Of a stretch of 12,004 nt of DNA, positions 1-7,610 are shown one piece after another (positions within the stretch are counted from its first letter, which is position 1; every line of letters begins with the position of its first letter). The stretch comes from Planctomycetota bacterium (GTDB lineage Bacteria; Planctomycetota; GCA-002687715; DRQF01). The position numbers were made by a program, and so were the translations under genes. The DNA lies in contig WFTN01000368.1 of assembly GCA_015485455.1 (NCBI GenBank), forward strand, positions 1-12,004, in the 5' to 3' direction. The notes below the pieces were generated by a model. That model was not told the DNA's origin. It made no database searches and was given only the letters and a program-made list of their open reading frames with translations.

Positions 1-661
1 CATCCAACCACGTCCACACAAGAGACCCCGGTGAACCCGAGCGGGTAACAACTTCAAAGTGCTCAACCACAAGGCCGAGCTTGCTGGCAAGAGCGGGGAT
101 GGGAACTGATGCGTTGATCATGCCACCCCCTTGACGCCAACTTTCAAGACAGGCGGCAACGCCACCGTCGAACGCTTCGCTTTTGGGCAACATATTCATG
201 GTGCCCCAATTGAGATATTCTTGAAGAGCGTAAAATCCTCCTGGGCGCAAAGCTTGGGCTATTTGTTCGAGGACACCTGTTGGGTCCGAAAGCCAAGAGA
301 GAATCCAACGGCCATAGGCTGCATCGATGCTTGCTGGCTCAAGGTCGAGGGACTCAACTGAGCACACCTGCCCGGCGACTTGGGTCAGTCCACGGCGCTC
401 CGATTCAGATATGAGTTCCTCGATGAAAACACGGCTTTCATCAGTGCCAATAACCCGCCCTTTGAGGCCCACGAAATGAGCTAGATCAAAAGTAGTCAAC
501 CCAGGCCCGCAACCAAGATCGACAACAGTGGCGCCGCATTTCAATCCTGCTCGCCCCAGCAAAGAATACATCTGCTCAATCCAAGCCCGGTGTTGTCTGG
601 CTAAGCGCCGGGACTCGCTAGCGTCCGTCCCGAGAATGTAAGAATCGTCGGCCTCTGACAT
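1..661 (-). CDS. Class I SAM-dependent methyltransferase (partial, 3' end outside window)
   Basis: Translating the minus strand from the ATG at 661 gives an open frame of 220 codons that runs off the window without a stop, so the C-terminus is missing. Residues 46-54 (VVDLGCGPG) are the glycine-rich SAM-binding motif I of Rossmann-fold methyltransferases. The IGTDES segment at residues 71-76 supplies the acidic residue after strand beta-2 that normally holds the SAM ribose. The LRPGGFYALQEY stretch (138-149) matches the usual post-motif-III segment. The N-terminal YILGTD...RRLARQHRAW is typical of UbiE/Methyltransf_11/25-like enzymes of unknown substrate. AGGA lies 8 bases before the ATG, and the start is 41 bases after the transporter stop, so it is probably the last visible gene of the operon. 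The substrate (small molecule, quinone or other) cannot be told from sequence. Confidence 0.88.
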   Translation of the reverse strand, partial: MSEADDSYILGTDASESRRLARQHRAWIEQMYSLLGRAGLKCGATVVDLGCGPGLTTFDLAHFVGLKGRVIGTDESRVFIEELISESERRGLTQVAGQVCSVESLDLEPASIDAAYGRWILSWLSDPTGVLEQIAQALRPGGFYALQEYLNWGTMNMLPKSEAFDGGVAACLESWRQGGGMINASVPIPALASKLGLVVEHFEVVTRSGSPGSLVWTWLD

Positions 662-702
662 CTATTTCATCCTCATCACAAGTAGAGAAGAGAATCGTCG
701 AC

Positions 703-1701
703 TTACTGATCAAATTCGGGGTGAATCCCGGTACTACGGATGATACTGGTATCCCATAGTTCACAGTTGGTTGGTTCTGAAGAACGAATCTCACAATCTT
801 CAAGATTGCAGGCCGAGCAATGTCTCGGCTGGCAGGGATCAATATGAATGATTGCTTCCAGATCCTCTTGGATGGACTCCTTAAGGGCGGCTTCAAGTTC
901 ATCGCTGCGATTGTGGATACGCGTCAGTTCCCAAAACCGTGGCATGAAAATGTGGAAGTCGATGTTGAGGTTCGAACCCGCTCGCCTGGCCCGCAATTGA
1001 TGAGGCTGGAGATCACCGGGCTTCCTGGCGGCGTTGAGAGTATTGACAATCTCAGTGAGGACATCGTCATCAGCCTCGTCCAAGAGCTTGCCAACGGAAG
1101 TACGCACCAACTTGTAGCCTGATATGAGAATATTGATCGCCAAAATCACAGCGATAATGGGGTCGATGATATTGAGGCCAGTAAATCCAACGGCGATCAA
1201 ACTAGCAATGACCCCGGCGGAAGTTGCCACATCTGTCATCAAGTGAACACCGTCCGCCTCAATTGCCAACGATTTGGATTCTTTGCCAACCCGGATGAGA
1301 TGGAGACCCAGAACCGCGTTGACCAAAGCAGCGCCTCCGGTGATTGCCATGCCCCAGCCCAACTTGGTGATCTCTGGTGGCGTGATAAGAGCCGGAATAG
1401 CCGCAGCCATAATCACCAGGGCCGCACCGACAATGAGCGCACCCTCGAATCCCGCCGAGAAAAACTCCACCTTTCCGTGACCGTAGGGATGATTCTCATC
1501 AGCCGGCATCGCACTGACCCGAATGGCGAAATAGGCGAATGCTGCGGCGAAGACGTTGATAATGCTCTCGGCCGCATCAGAAAGGACTGCCGACGAACCC
1601 GTCATCTGCCAAGCGACGAACTTGGAAGCCGTCAGCATGGATCCAACAATCAGTGACAAACGGGCTGCCGCCAACTTCCTTTTATCGTTCGCCGAGATCA
1701 T
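703..1701 (-). CDS. Cation diffusion facilitator (CDF) family metal transporter with Cys-rich C-terminal tail
   Basis: This 332-residue inner-membrane protein should export a divalent metal (Zn, Mn, Fe or Co) in exchange for protons. Six hydrophobic segments are visible at about residues 12-34, 38-62, 83-105, 116-138, 153-175 and 178-198. CDF hallmarks are SDAAESIIN (41-49) in TM2, HPYGHGK (71-77) in the loop after TM2, and HxxxD (His153, Asp157) in TM5. The TM2 metal-site positions read E45/N49 instead of the D/D of YiiP or H/D of classical zinc exporters, so the metal is uncertain. A cytosolic C-terminal domain is followed by an unusual cysteine cluster (Cys290, 295, 298, 303, 313) that may bind metal. 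The ATG at 1701 was chosen because its A-T-G-A overlaps the stop of the zinc-ribbon gene; the frame extends further only through a TTG at 1764 lying inside that gene. Confidence 0.93.
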   Translation of the reverse strand: MISANDKRKLAAARLSLIVGSMLTASKFVAWQMTGSSAVLSDAAESIINVFAAAFAYFAIRVSAMPADENHPYGHGKVEFFSAGFEGALIVGAALVIMAAAIPALITPPEITKLGWGMAITGGAALVNAVLGLHLIRVGKESKSLAIEADGVHLMTDVATSAGVIASLIAVGFTGLNIIDPIIAVILAINILISGYKLVRTSVGKLLDEADDDVLTEIVNTLNAARKPGDLQPHQLRARRAGSNLNIDFHIFMPRFWELTRIHNRSDELEAALKESIQEDLEAIIHIDPCQPRHCSACNLEDCEIRSSEPTNCELWDTSIIRSTGIHPEFDQ

Positions 1702-2006
1702 GATCTGCCTATTGTTGAAAAGAGTATCAAGGCCACAAGGACTAACACCACGATCACAATCCAAGTCGATGAACCACCACTCCTGCCTTCACGTCCCATA
1801 GTAACGTAAGCACCGCAAATCGCACATCGCTCCGAATCGTCATAGATCATCGCCCCACAACTGGGACAAGGCGCTTCTGTTTCTTCTTGCACCCATTCGT
1901 CGTCACCTGTGCAATAGGGGCATTCATCCAAGAACGCTGGCAATTCGGTGCCACAGCCTCCACAGGTGATCGAACCGTCGCTCTCATCAAAGTGAACATC
2001 AACCAT
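1698..2006 (-). CDS. Small double zinc-ribbon protein with C-terminal membrane anchor
   Basis: This 102-residue protein contains four CxxC knuckles: C15/C18, C29/C32, C47/C50 and C61/C64. They form two zinc-ribbon-like modules separated by an acidic linker (about residues 34-44). A single strongly hydrophobic segment (about 81-98) follows a Gly/Ser-rich stretch and ends three to four residues from the C-terminus, suggesting a tail-anchored membrane protein with its ribbons in the cytoplasm. AGGA lies 7 bases before the ATG. Its TGA overlaps the ATG of the CDF transporter by four bases (ATGA), so the two are probably co-translated. Such small zinc-ribbon membrane proteins are common and mostly uncharacterised. 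A role in metal sensing or in assisting the transporter is inference from the coupling only. Confidence 0.85.
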   Translation of the reverse strand: MVDVHFDESDGSITCGGCGTELPAFLDECPYCTGDDEWVQEETEAPCPSCGAMIYDDSERCAICGAYVTMGREGRSGGSSTWIVIVVLVLVALILFSTIGRS

Positions 2007-2048
2007 GGCTGGATCCTATCACCGTTGAAGCCAAGCGAAAATCGATCT

Positions 2049-2711
2049 TCACAGTAAACAAGGATTTATTGACAAGACGAAGTCATTGAATAGTCGATTC
2101 GATTGTGCGGAAAGCAGTTGAGCACCCTCAAACTTCTCTTGCCTGAAGACCCATCGCCAATCAATACGCTTGATACGGGCCATTAAGGGCTTGGAAGCCG
2201 GGACGAAACTCCAATGCCATGGCTCGGCCAAGAATCCGCCACGGAAGTCCTCGTAAGGTTTGGCAAAGCCATAGGACGCCCCATGTTCTTCCAGCCAAAG
2301 ATTGGCCGAGGCACATGGTCCGCCCTCTTCCCAATCTTCGGGTTCGAGCCTTGCCTCATCCACGAGTTCACCAGCGACAATGTCAATTTCGCACCCCCAA
2401 TGATGTCTGGACCAACCGGGAGGAGCGCTAAACTCCATAACCCGACAAAGAGACGATTGTGGGTCTCCGAACTGGGCGAGAGCTCCTCGAAATTTCGCAT
2501 TCCAGATCTGGGTTTGACGATCAACACTCCGAAATCCCGACGCTGCCCCGAGACGAATGCCATCCTCGGCGGCACTCCTGACCATCACCTCAAAGGGATG
2601 TGCCACAACGGCAAGAACCTCAACATAATGATCTTTTGCCGATGTGACTGAGATCAAATGGTCAGGAAGCGCCTCCAAGCCGGACTCGCGCAAAATGGCC
2701 GTCAAGCTCAT
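2049..2711 (-). CDS. M15-family (VanY-like) D-alanyl-D-alanine carboxypeptidase-like protein
   Basis: This 220-residue protein has the signature of zinc peptidases of family M15B (VanY/LdcB), which trim peptidoglycan stem peptides. Visible motifs are SGFRS (58-62), SRHHWGCEID (101-110), which fits SxHxxGxxxD with zinc ligands His103 and Asp110, and EPWHW (163-167), which gives the catalytic Glu163 and third zinc ligand His166. All key residues are present, so it should be active. There is no recognisable signal peptide or membrane segment, which is odd for a cell-wall enzyme. The start is fixed by AAGGAG a few bases upstream and an ATGA overlap with the TPR gene stop (2708-2711). The gene sits between a TPR protein and a zinc-ribbon protein in the operon. 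The true substrate is not certain; other M15-fold hydrolases share these motifs. Confidence 0.88.
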   Translation of the reverse strand: MSLTAILRESGLEALPDHLISVTSAKDHYVEVLAVVAHPFEVMVRSAAEDGIRLGAASGFRSVDRQTQIWNAKFRGALAQFGDPQSSLCRVMEFSAPPGWSRHHWGCEIDIVAGELVDEARLEPEDWEEGGPCASANLWLEEHGASYGFAKPYEDFRGGFLAEPWHWSFVPASKPLMARIKRIDWRWVFRQEKFEGAQLLSAQSNRLFNDFVLSINPCLL

Positions 2712-3712
2712 TTCTTCTCCTTGGGGACGTCACGCACGATGTCGAGAATTCGATCATGGAGGATCTTTGCCTTCTTATACTTGGGGTGCCGGTCGACAAC
2801 CTGAGCCACCTGCAAGCGGGCCCGATGGTAGTCTCCACTATTGAAGAGCGATTGGGCATAGAGATAACGGGGCTCTGGAGACCCAGGGTCGGCGGCGACA
2901 CAAGCGGAGTAGGGCTCAATAGCTGATTCAAACAAGCCATTGGCAAAGTAGATGTCTGCTAACCTGCGAATCAATTGAATCTGATCCGGTTTCTCGCGCA
3001 ACGCTCGCTTAATGCGGCTGATCTCATCGGAGTATTTGACAATTTCCTGATAACGCGCAGCCCAGATCGACGCGCTTTTCTTGTCTTTGAGGCGCCTATA
3101 GGCTAAGGCAACATTGTGAGCAGCGGCGTGATGAAGAGGGTCCAAATCGAGGGTCTTTTTGAACTGGGCAATCCCCTGGGAGATCATCTTCTTCTTCAGC
3201 AATGCCAACCCCAGCCGATAGTGGGCCTTAGGCATGGAATCATCATGCCGTAGGGCCTTCTTGAAGTACTTGATAGCCACATCAATGTCGCCCTTGTGCC
3301 AAGCGACCAGACCAAGACAAAAGTTGCCGTTTGCTTTAAGCCTTTCATTTCGGCCGTCAGATGCCATGGATTCGGCGTAGGGAATAGCTTCCTCCAAACG
3401 ATTACTGCGAATCAGCGCAAGAGGGAAATGTGTCACCAATGAGCCCAGTTTCTTGTCAATCTTAATGCCAGCCTCAAAGGCTTTTGCTGCTTCTGACCAT
3501 CTCGAACGAGCAAAGAAACACTCTCCCAAAAGAATGCGAATTTCGCCGTCGTCCTTGATCCTCTCACATGCTTTCGTGAGATACGAAATAGCATCTTCGT
3601 AGTTCAACCGCGCCATGTAGCGCTCGGCCCGCCTCTTAACATAGCGCGGATCATTCTCGAACTGGGCCCAAAGAGTCGAAGTCAGAACGCAAAGCAATAG
3701 GATGACCTTCAT
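2708..3712 (-). CDS. Exported TPR-repeat protein
   Basis: This 334-residue protein begins with a short signal peptide (about residues 1-16, ending TLWA before QFEND), so it probably acts in the periplasm. Almost all the rest is tetratricopeptide repeats, with helical pairs recognisable at about 24-56, 57-88, 95-125, 127-159, 161-193, 247-278 and 281-312. Examples are the ALRHDDSMPKAHYRLGLAL and TLDLDPLHHAAAHNVALAY segments. TPR proteins are scaffolds for protein-protein contacts and have no enzymatic motif. Its ATG overlaps the stop of the ASPIC/UnbV lipoprotein gene by four bases (3709-3712), with AAGGAG 7 bases upstream, and its own stop overlaps the M15 peptidase start in the same way. Pairs of TPR and ASPIC/UnbV proteins are a known combination in Planctomycetota and Acidobacteria, so the two products may interact. 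The C-terminal KEKK tail is basic. Confidence 0.9.
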   Translation of the reverse strand: MKVILLLCVLTSTLWAQFENDPRYVKRRAERYMARLNYEDAISYLTKACERIKDDGEIRILLGECFFARSRWSEAAKAFEAGIKIDKKLGSLVTHFPLALIRSNRLEEAIPYAESMASDGRNERLKANGNFCLGLVAWHKGDIDVAIKYFKKALRHDDSMPKAHYRLGLALLKKKMISQGIAQFKKTLDLDPLHHAAAHNVALAYRRLKDKKSASIWAARYQEIVKYSDEISRIKRALREKPDQIQLIRRLADIYFANGLFESAIEPYSACVAADPGSPEPRYLYAQSLFNSGDYHRARLQVAQVVDRHPKYKKAKILHDRILDIVRDVPKEKK

Positions 3713-5421
3713 TTGCCAGCTCCTTCGACCAAATTGTTGTAAGTGTTTGGTTTCACGTTGAAAATCTCAACCTTGCCTGAGGGCCAGCGAACTCGCATCG
3801 CCGAGAAAACTCCTGCAAACACAACCCGACCGTCGTTGGTTGATTGAAACGAAGCATGTCGCCGAATGGTCTTGGACAATTTCCCGTCAACTGTTGAGAC
3901 AGATGCCCCCAAGCCCTGGGTGTTTTCACTCTTGCTTTGACAAGACACGCCGATAAATGAGGGGCCATCATCTCCATCCCGCACTTTGTTCTCAATAAGA
4001 GTCGGCTGATCATTGAGATTGCAAACTATCACATCGACATCACCGTCATTGTCGAGATCACCAAAAGCCGCACCTCGAGAGACTTTCTTGACGGCCAAAG
4101 CTGGGTGCTTTAACTGAGAGAGCAGGCGAAAACGATTGTCGTCCTCACCGACATAGACCTGATTGAATTGAGGGTAGTCCGTGGCCGTGCCGGTCTTAGC
4201 TGCTTGAGGGTAAACATGCCCATTGGCAACGAAGAGGTCTTGTTTTCCGTCCAAATCGAAATCGATGAAACCAACCCCCCAGCCCAAAGAGGCAAGACTT
4301 CCTAAGGCCGTGCCAGCAGTGGCGGAAGATTCCAGGTAGAAACCAGATTCATCACTCATATAGAGGTTGTTGACTTCTCCGCTGAAGTTGGTGCACACGA
4401 TGTCTTCTATGCCGTCGCCGTTTAGATCGCAGGCGTCGAGCCCCATCCCTGCCTGAGCTGCGCCGTCCTCGCTCACAGCTAAGCCCACTTCCCAGGCTTC
4501 TTCTTTGAACTTCTGAGTCTCGGCATCAAATCGAAGCAAGAAATTGGCCATAGCATCATTGGCAACGTAAAGATCACAATTGCCATCTGAATCGAAGTCA
4601 CCGGCGATCACTCCCAAACCATAGGAAGAAGGCAAATCCGTTAGACCCCACGCTTCGCCAGCATCAGAAAACCGTCCCCGGCCATCATTGCGGAAGACAA
4701 CATCCTTTTGAGGGGCAAGTCCTTTCGGACCACACATGACCTTTTCCCCCTTCCATTTGCAACTGAAGCCAGGCATGCCATCTTCCGGTGGTTGAGCAAA
4801 ATCAAAGTCGAGATAGTTGCAGAGATAGAGGTCGAGGTCACCGTCCCCATCGATGTCAGCAAATGCGGCGCTCGTCCCCCAACCGGGGTCATCGAGTCCA
4901 AATGCCTTGCTATGGTCTTCAAACACCCCTTCATTGTTAATGAGCAAGACATTTCGCCCAATTTGAGTGACGTAAAGATCATCATCGCCATCGCCGTCCA
5001 CATCGGCGCAAATCGGGGCACAAGCCCAGCCCCATTTGATGCGAGACATACCGGTAGCATCGCTGACATCTTCGAACTTAAGATTGCCTAAATTGCGAAA
5101 CAACCGGACACCATAGCCAGCCTTGTTCTCTCGAGCCCGCTCCAAGGTTGAGCCCGCCACAAGAACGATGTCCAAGAACCCATCCTTGTCATAGTCCATA
5201 AGCCCAACGCCCGTTGACTTAACTTCGCAGATATACTCTTGCTTCAGGGTTCCACTCTTGGTTTTGAAGGTGAGACCACTATTGGGCGTCCGGTCTATCA
5301 GCGTGAACTGGGCTTGGGATTGGCGCTTTCGAGGAGCTGGATCGTCTCCGTCACCACAGGCGAAGAGACCAAAACTCAACACTGCGAGAATCAAAGCAAA
5401 GAGTGAATAGGGACGGGACAT
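3709..5421 (-). CDS. FG-GAP/VCBS-repeat lipoprotein with C-terminal ASPIC/UnbV domain (CRTAC1-like)
   Basis: This 570-residue protein starts with a hydrophobic leader and lipobox (LFAC, Cys22), followed by an acidic stretch and a basic linker, so it is probably a membrane-anchored lipoprotein outside the cytoplasm. Seven calcium-loop motifs of the DxDxDGxxD type lie at residues 76-84, 140-148, 189-197, 275-283, 332-340, 387-395 and 455-463. Each is followed by a hydrophobic strand, as expected for a seven-bladed FG-GAP/VCBS beta-propeller. The last 80 residues (about 490-566) carry the ASPIC/UnbV signature, including GLGASV and RWPSGKVE. The function is unknown but extracellular adhesion or carbohydrate/protein binding is usual for such propellers. 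GGAGGT 8 bases before the ATG makes this a strong start. It is the first gene of the six-gene run and overlaps the TPR gene by ATGA. Confidence 0.94.
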   Translation of the reverse strand: MSRPYSLFALILAVLSFGLFACGDGDDPAPRKRQSQAQFTLIDRTPNSGLTFKTKSGTLKQEYICEVKSTGVGLMDYDKDGFLDIVLVAGSTLERARENKAGYGVRLFRNLGNLKFEDVSDATGMSRIKWGWACAPICADVDGDGDDDLYVTQIGRNVLLINNEGVFEDHSKAFGLDDPGWGTSAAFADIDGDGDLDLYLCNYLDFDFAQPPEDGMPGFSCKWKGEKVMCGPKGLAPQKDVVFRNDGRGRFSDAGEAWGLTDLPSSYGLGVIAGDFDSDGNCDLYVANDAMANFLLRFDAETQKFKEEAWEVGLAVSEDGAAQAGMGLDACDLNGDGIEDIVCTNFSGEVNNLYMSDESGFYLESSATAGTALGSLASLGWGVGFIDFDLDGKQDLFVANGHVYPQAAKTGTATDYPQFNQVYVGEDDNRFRLLSQLKHPALAVKKVSRGAAFGDLDNDGDVDVIVCNLNDQPTLIENKVRDGDDGPSFIGVSCQSKSENTQGLGASVSTVDGKLSKTIRRHASFQSTNDGRVVFAGVFSAMRVRWPSGKVEIFNVKPNTYNNLVEGAGK

Positions 5422-5567
5422 GCGTAGGGACCTCCGCCCAAAGGATACGGATATAGGTCCAAGAGTCGTAGCCCTTGTCGAAAAAATGCCCGGAGATTGT
5501 TTCTGCCGACTTGCTGGAAGAGCGATGAGCCCCGTGGTTCTGTCTCAGTTGGCACTCAGCACGTCAG
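5422..5567 (-). promoter_or_regulatory. Intergenic leader of the six-gene operon (probable promoter region)
   Basis: These 146 bases separate the protease stop from the ASPIC/UnbV gene start on the same strand and are the only sizeable gap before the run of tightly spaced genes, so an operon promoter is expected here. A TATATC sequence (complement at 5450-5455) could be a -10 element, but I see no good -35 at 17 bases. A run of six T on the minus strand occurs near 5480-5486 but has no convincing stem before it, so I do not call a terminator. The only firm element is the GGAGGT ribosome binding site just before 5421. Confidence 0.3.
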
Positions 5568-7460
5568 CTAGAACGTCACCTGGATGACGTTCGATCCCCT
5601 GAAATTGTAGTCAGGAGGCACTTCAATCGCCACCGCTTGGAGTGTCAAACCGGCTGGAAGCCCTGTTGCCCCCCAATAGAAATTGCCGTTCGCATCCGCG
5701 CTCGAGTGAAAGGGAATAACACCATAGGGCATGAAAATGGTCTGTAAAGCGTCTGGGGCCACGCCATAGATGGGTCCGCTCCCGATAGGTGAGAGGATTT
5801 GAAGGGAAAACCCGATGACCCAGACATTAAACGGAGCCATGTTCTGGATCTGAACCAAGATGTCCCCAACGCCCGTGGTTGTGATGGACAGAGTCAGAGG
5901 GTCCGGTTGGTTAGCAATGGCGTCCAGCACTGCCTGCTCGGCATTCAAGCGCCCATGGCCGTAGAGCAGGCTATGCCCGCTTGTATTGTAGTTTGCCGCC
6001 GCTGGTTGGATTTTGTCGGCGCTGTCCCGCAAGATGTCGCCAACTTGAACCCAATTGAGATCCGGGGCAACTTCAAGAATCAAAGCTGCGACCCCTGCCG
6101 CCAAGGGAGCCGCTGACGAAGTACCGCCGAAACTGAGCGTTGTTGAACTCCCTATGTCTGTGGTGCTGATAGATCTCGTTCCACCAGATGAAGGCGCCAT
6201 GAAATCGAGTTCTGGCCCATAGTCACTGTAGTTCGATCGCAGATCAAAATTGTCTGTCGCACCAACCGCGATGGTATAAACACTGGCCACGTATTCGTCA
6301 GGTCCAATGGGCTCGTTGCCGTTTCCCGCTGCCCAAAAAATCGGGCTACCAAGACCATTGCGGCCAACACCGACAGCGTAAGCAAACGACTGCTCCACCA
6401 GAGTTGGCAGAGGGAAGGGAATCCCATCAGGCCCCCAGCTATTGGTAATCACGTCAGCACCGTTATCAGTGGCCCAAATAAAACATCCGGCTTCATCCGT
6501 AGGCGTGCCGAACCCGGAGCCGTCAAGCAGGCTAATGGGAAGTATCGTTGCCTCATAGGCAGCGCCGCATACTTGATTGTTGTTGTTTCCAATGGCTGCG
6601 GCAACACCGGCGCATCTAGTGCCATGGCCTGCTGGATCCTGGGCGTTTGTGGGCCCTGCTCCGTTCAAGGGATCGTATCCCAAGGAGTATTGCAAAAGAT
6701 CAGGATGGGCCACTTGGACACCGGTGTCGATCACGGCAATAGTCATTCCCGCTCCCGTCGCATGGTCCCATGCTGCCGGACCTTTGATGTCCGCCCCCAC
6801 AAGGCCACCCCCTTGACCCGTGTTTTGCAAGTGCCATTGGTTGCCAAAAAGAGGATCATTGGGAATGATGTCGTTCCTTTGCCCCAAGAATCGCAGCCAA
6901 TTTGGGTGAGCCCAAGTGACACTCCGCAACGCCACCAACTCTTGAGCGACCTCCATGGCATCACCTCCTGGGGGAAGCCGCAACAAGAATGCGCCTGGAA
7001 GCCAGGATATCGGTGCCATCAGCTGAGCTTCCACGCGATCCAAATCCCTTTGGATCTGGTTGACTGTAGGTGCCCCAGCGAACTTCACCACAAGCTGGTT
7101 GGTCAAGAGATACCAACCTTTGCGGCCAGCCTCTGAAGCAATGCTATAGACTGGATGAGCAAACCGAACATCACGCCTGCGGCGTAAAATGGCGACGAGC
7201 TCGTCTCGCGACCCAGGCCGAACTTCGAGAACGGCGCAGCGCCTCCCAGGAAATCTCTCCTTCAGGCCAACAATGAGATTGCCAAGCTCTTCCAAGAATC
7301 GCTCCCTATTGAAACGACTTCGAAAGCCAAAAACCACAAGGTCTGGGCTAGCAGTTAGCTCCACGTCCTGTTTTCCCAACCTGGTTGTTCGAACGTCTTG
7401 TCCAAAGACCAGGGGTGCAAAACAGCAAAGTGCGATAATTAAAATTGAGACCCTAAGCAT
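5568..7460 (-). CDS. Secreted subtilisin-like S8 serine protease with doubled N-terminal prodomain and C-terminal beta domain
   Basis: Residue numbers here count from the upstream ATG at 7472 (634 residues). The signal peptide covers about 1-24 (hydrophobic 6-23, ending VFG before QDV). Residues 45-112 and 122-195 look like two copies of a propeptide module, ending FAHPVY and WAHPNW. The S8 catalytic domain (about 200-520) carries the full set: Asp249 in AVIDTGV, His283 in GHGTRCAGVAAA, oxyanion Asn384 in AAGNGN, and Ser452 in GGTSSAAP. Residues 525-634 form a beta-rich C-terminal domain ending ADANGNFYWGATGLPAG...VIQVTF, a type common on secreted planctomycete proteins. I place the start at 7460, not 7472, because GGAG lies 6 bases before the inner ATG, leaving MLRVSILII as a better leader. 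It probably degrades extracellular protein after autoprocessing. The gene stands alone, 146 bases upstream of the operon. Confidence 0.95.
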   Translation of the reverse strand: MLRVSILIIALCCFAPLVFGQDVRTTRLGKQDVELTASPDLVVFGFRSRFNRERFLEELGNLIVGLKERFPGRRCAVLEVRPGSRDELVAILRRRRDVRFAHPVYSIASEAGRKGWYLLTNQLVVKFAGAPTVNQIQRDLDRVEAQLMAPISWLPGAFLLRLPPGGDAMEVAQELVALRSVTWAHPNWLRFLGQRNDIIPNDPLFGNQWHLQNTGQGGGLVGADIKGPAAWDHATGAGMTIAVIDTGVQVAHPDLLQYSLGYDPLNGAGPTNAQDPAGHGTRCAGVAAAIGNNNNQVCGAAYEATILPISLLDGSGFGTPTDEAGCFIWATDNGADVITNSWGPDGIPFPLPTLVEQSFAYAVGVGRNGLGSPIFWAAGNGNEPIGPDEYVASVYTIAVGATDNFDLRSNYSDYGPELDFMAPSSGGTRSISTTDIGSSTTLSFGGTSSAAPLAAGVAALILEVAPDLNWVQVGDILRDSADKIQPAAANYNTSGHSLLYGHGRLNAEQAVLDAIANQPDPLTLSITTTGVGDILVQIQNMAPFNVWVIGFSLQILSPIGSGPIYGVAPDALQTIFMPYGVIPFHSSADANGNFYWGATGLPAGLTLQAVAIEVPPDYNFRGSNVIQVTF

Positions 7461-7466
7461 TCCTGA

Positions 7467-7470
7467 CTCC
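7467..7470 (-). promoter_or_regulatory. Ribosome binding site deciding the protease start
   Basis: On the minus strand this reads GGAG, 6 bases before the ATG at 7460. The alternative ATG at 7472 has only GTGAG-like sequence upstream, so the inner start is preferred; the choice changes the signal peptide by four residues only. Confidence 0.6.
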
Positions 7471-7610
7471 ATATGAACTCACTATCGTCCGGATGATGCA
7501 TCGTACTTGCCTATGCTTTCAGAACGATAAAGTTTCTATTTGGGTGAATATGCAAGGGTGAGGAATCATGGTGCGATCCCAGCACATTTATCCAGCGGAT
7601 CTCTCTGAAT

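Noticed and set aside
131..361. 76-codon plus-strand open frame near the left edge
   Set aside because: The minus strand reads as one uninterrupted methyltransferase with a SAM-binding motif across the same bases.
641..700. Direct repeat AGAATCGTCG at 641-650 and 691-700
   Set aside because: Only 10 bases and two copies, one inside the methyltransferase gene; likely chance and not array-like.
820..1656. Plus-strand open frames opposite the CDF gene
   Set aside because: All are antisense to a gene with clear CDF motifs and show no domain of their own.
1702..1764. N-terminal extension of the CDF transporter to a TTG at 1764
   Set aside because: It would overlap the zinc-ribbon gene by 67 bases, adds non-hydrophobic sequence not expected in CDF proteins, and competes with an ATGA-coupled ATG at 1701.
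2214..2651. 145-codon plus-strand open frame
   Set aside because: It lies wholly antisense to the M15 peptidase, whose catalytic motifs are intact; the frame has no recognisable domain.
5545..5567. TTGGCAC sequence resembling a sigma-54 -24 element
   Set aside because: There is no TTGC at the -12 position at the required spacing and it is close to the protease stop on the other orientation.
6573..7136. 187-codon plus-strand open frame
   Set aside because: It is antisense to the S8 protease catalytic and prodomain region and looks like a shadow of that gene's codon bias.
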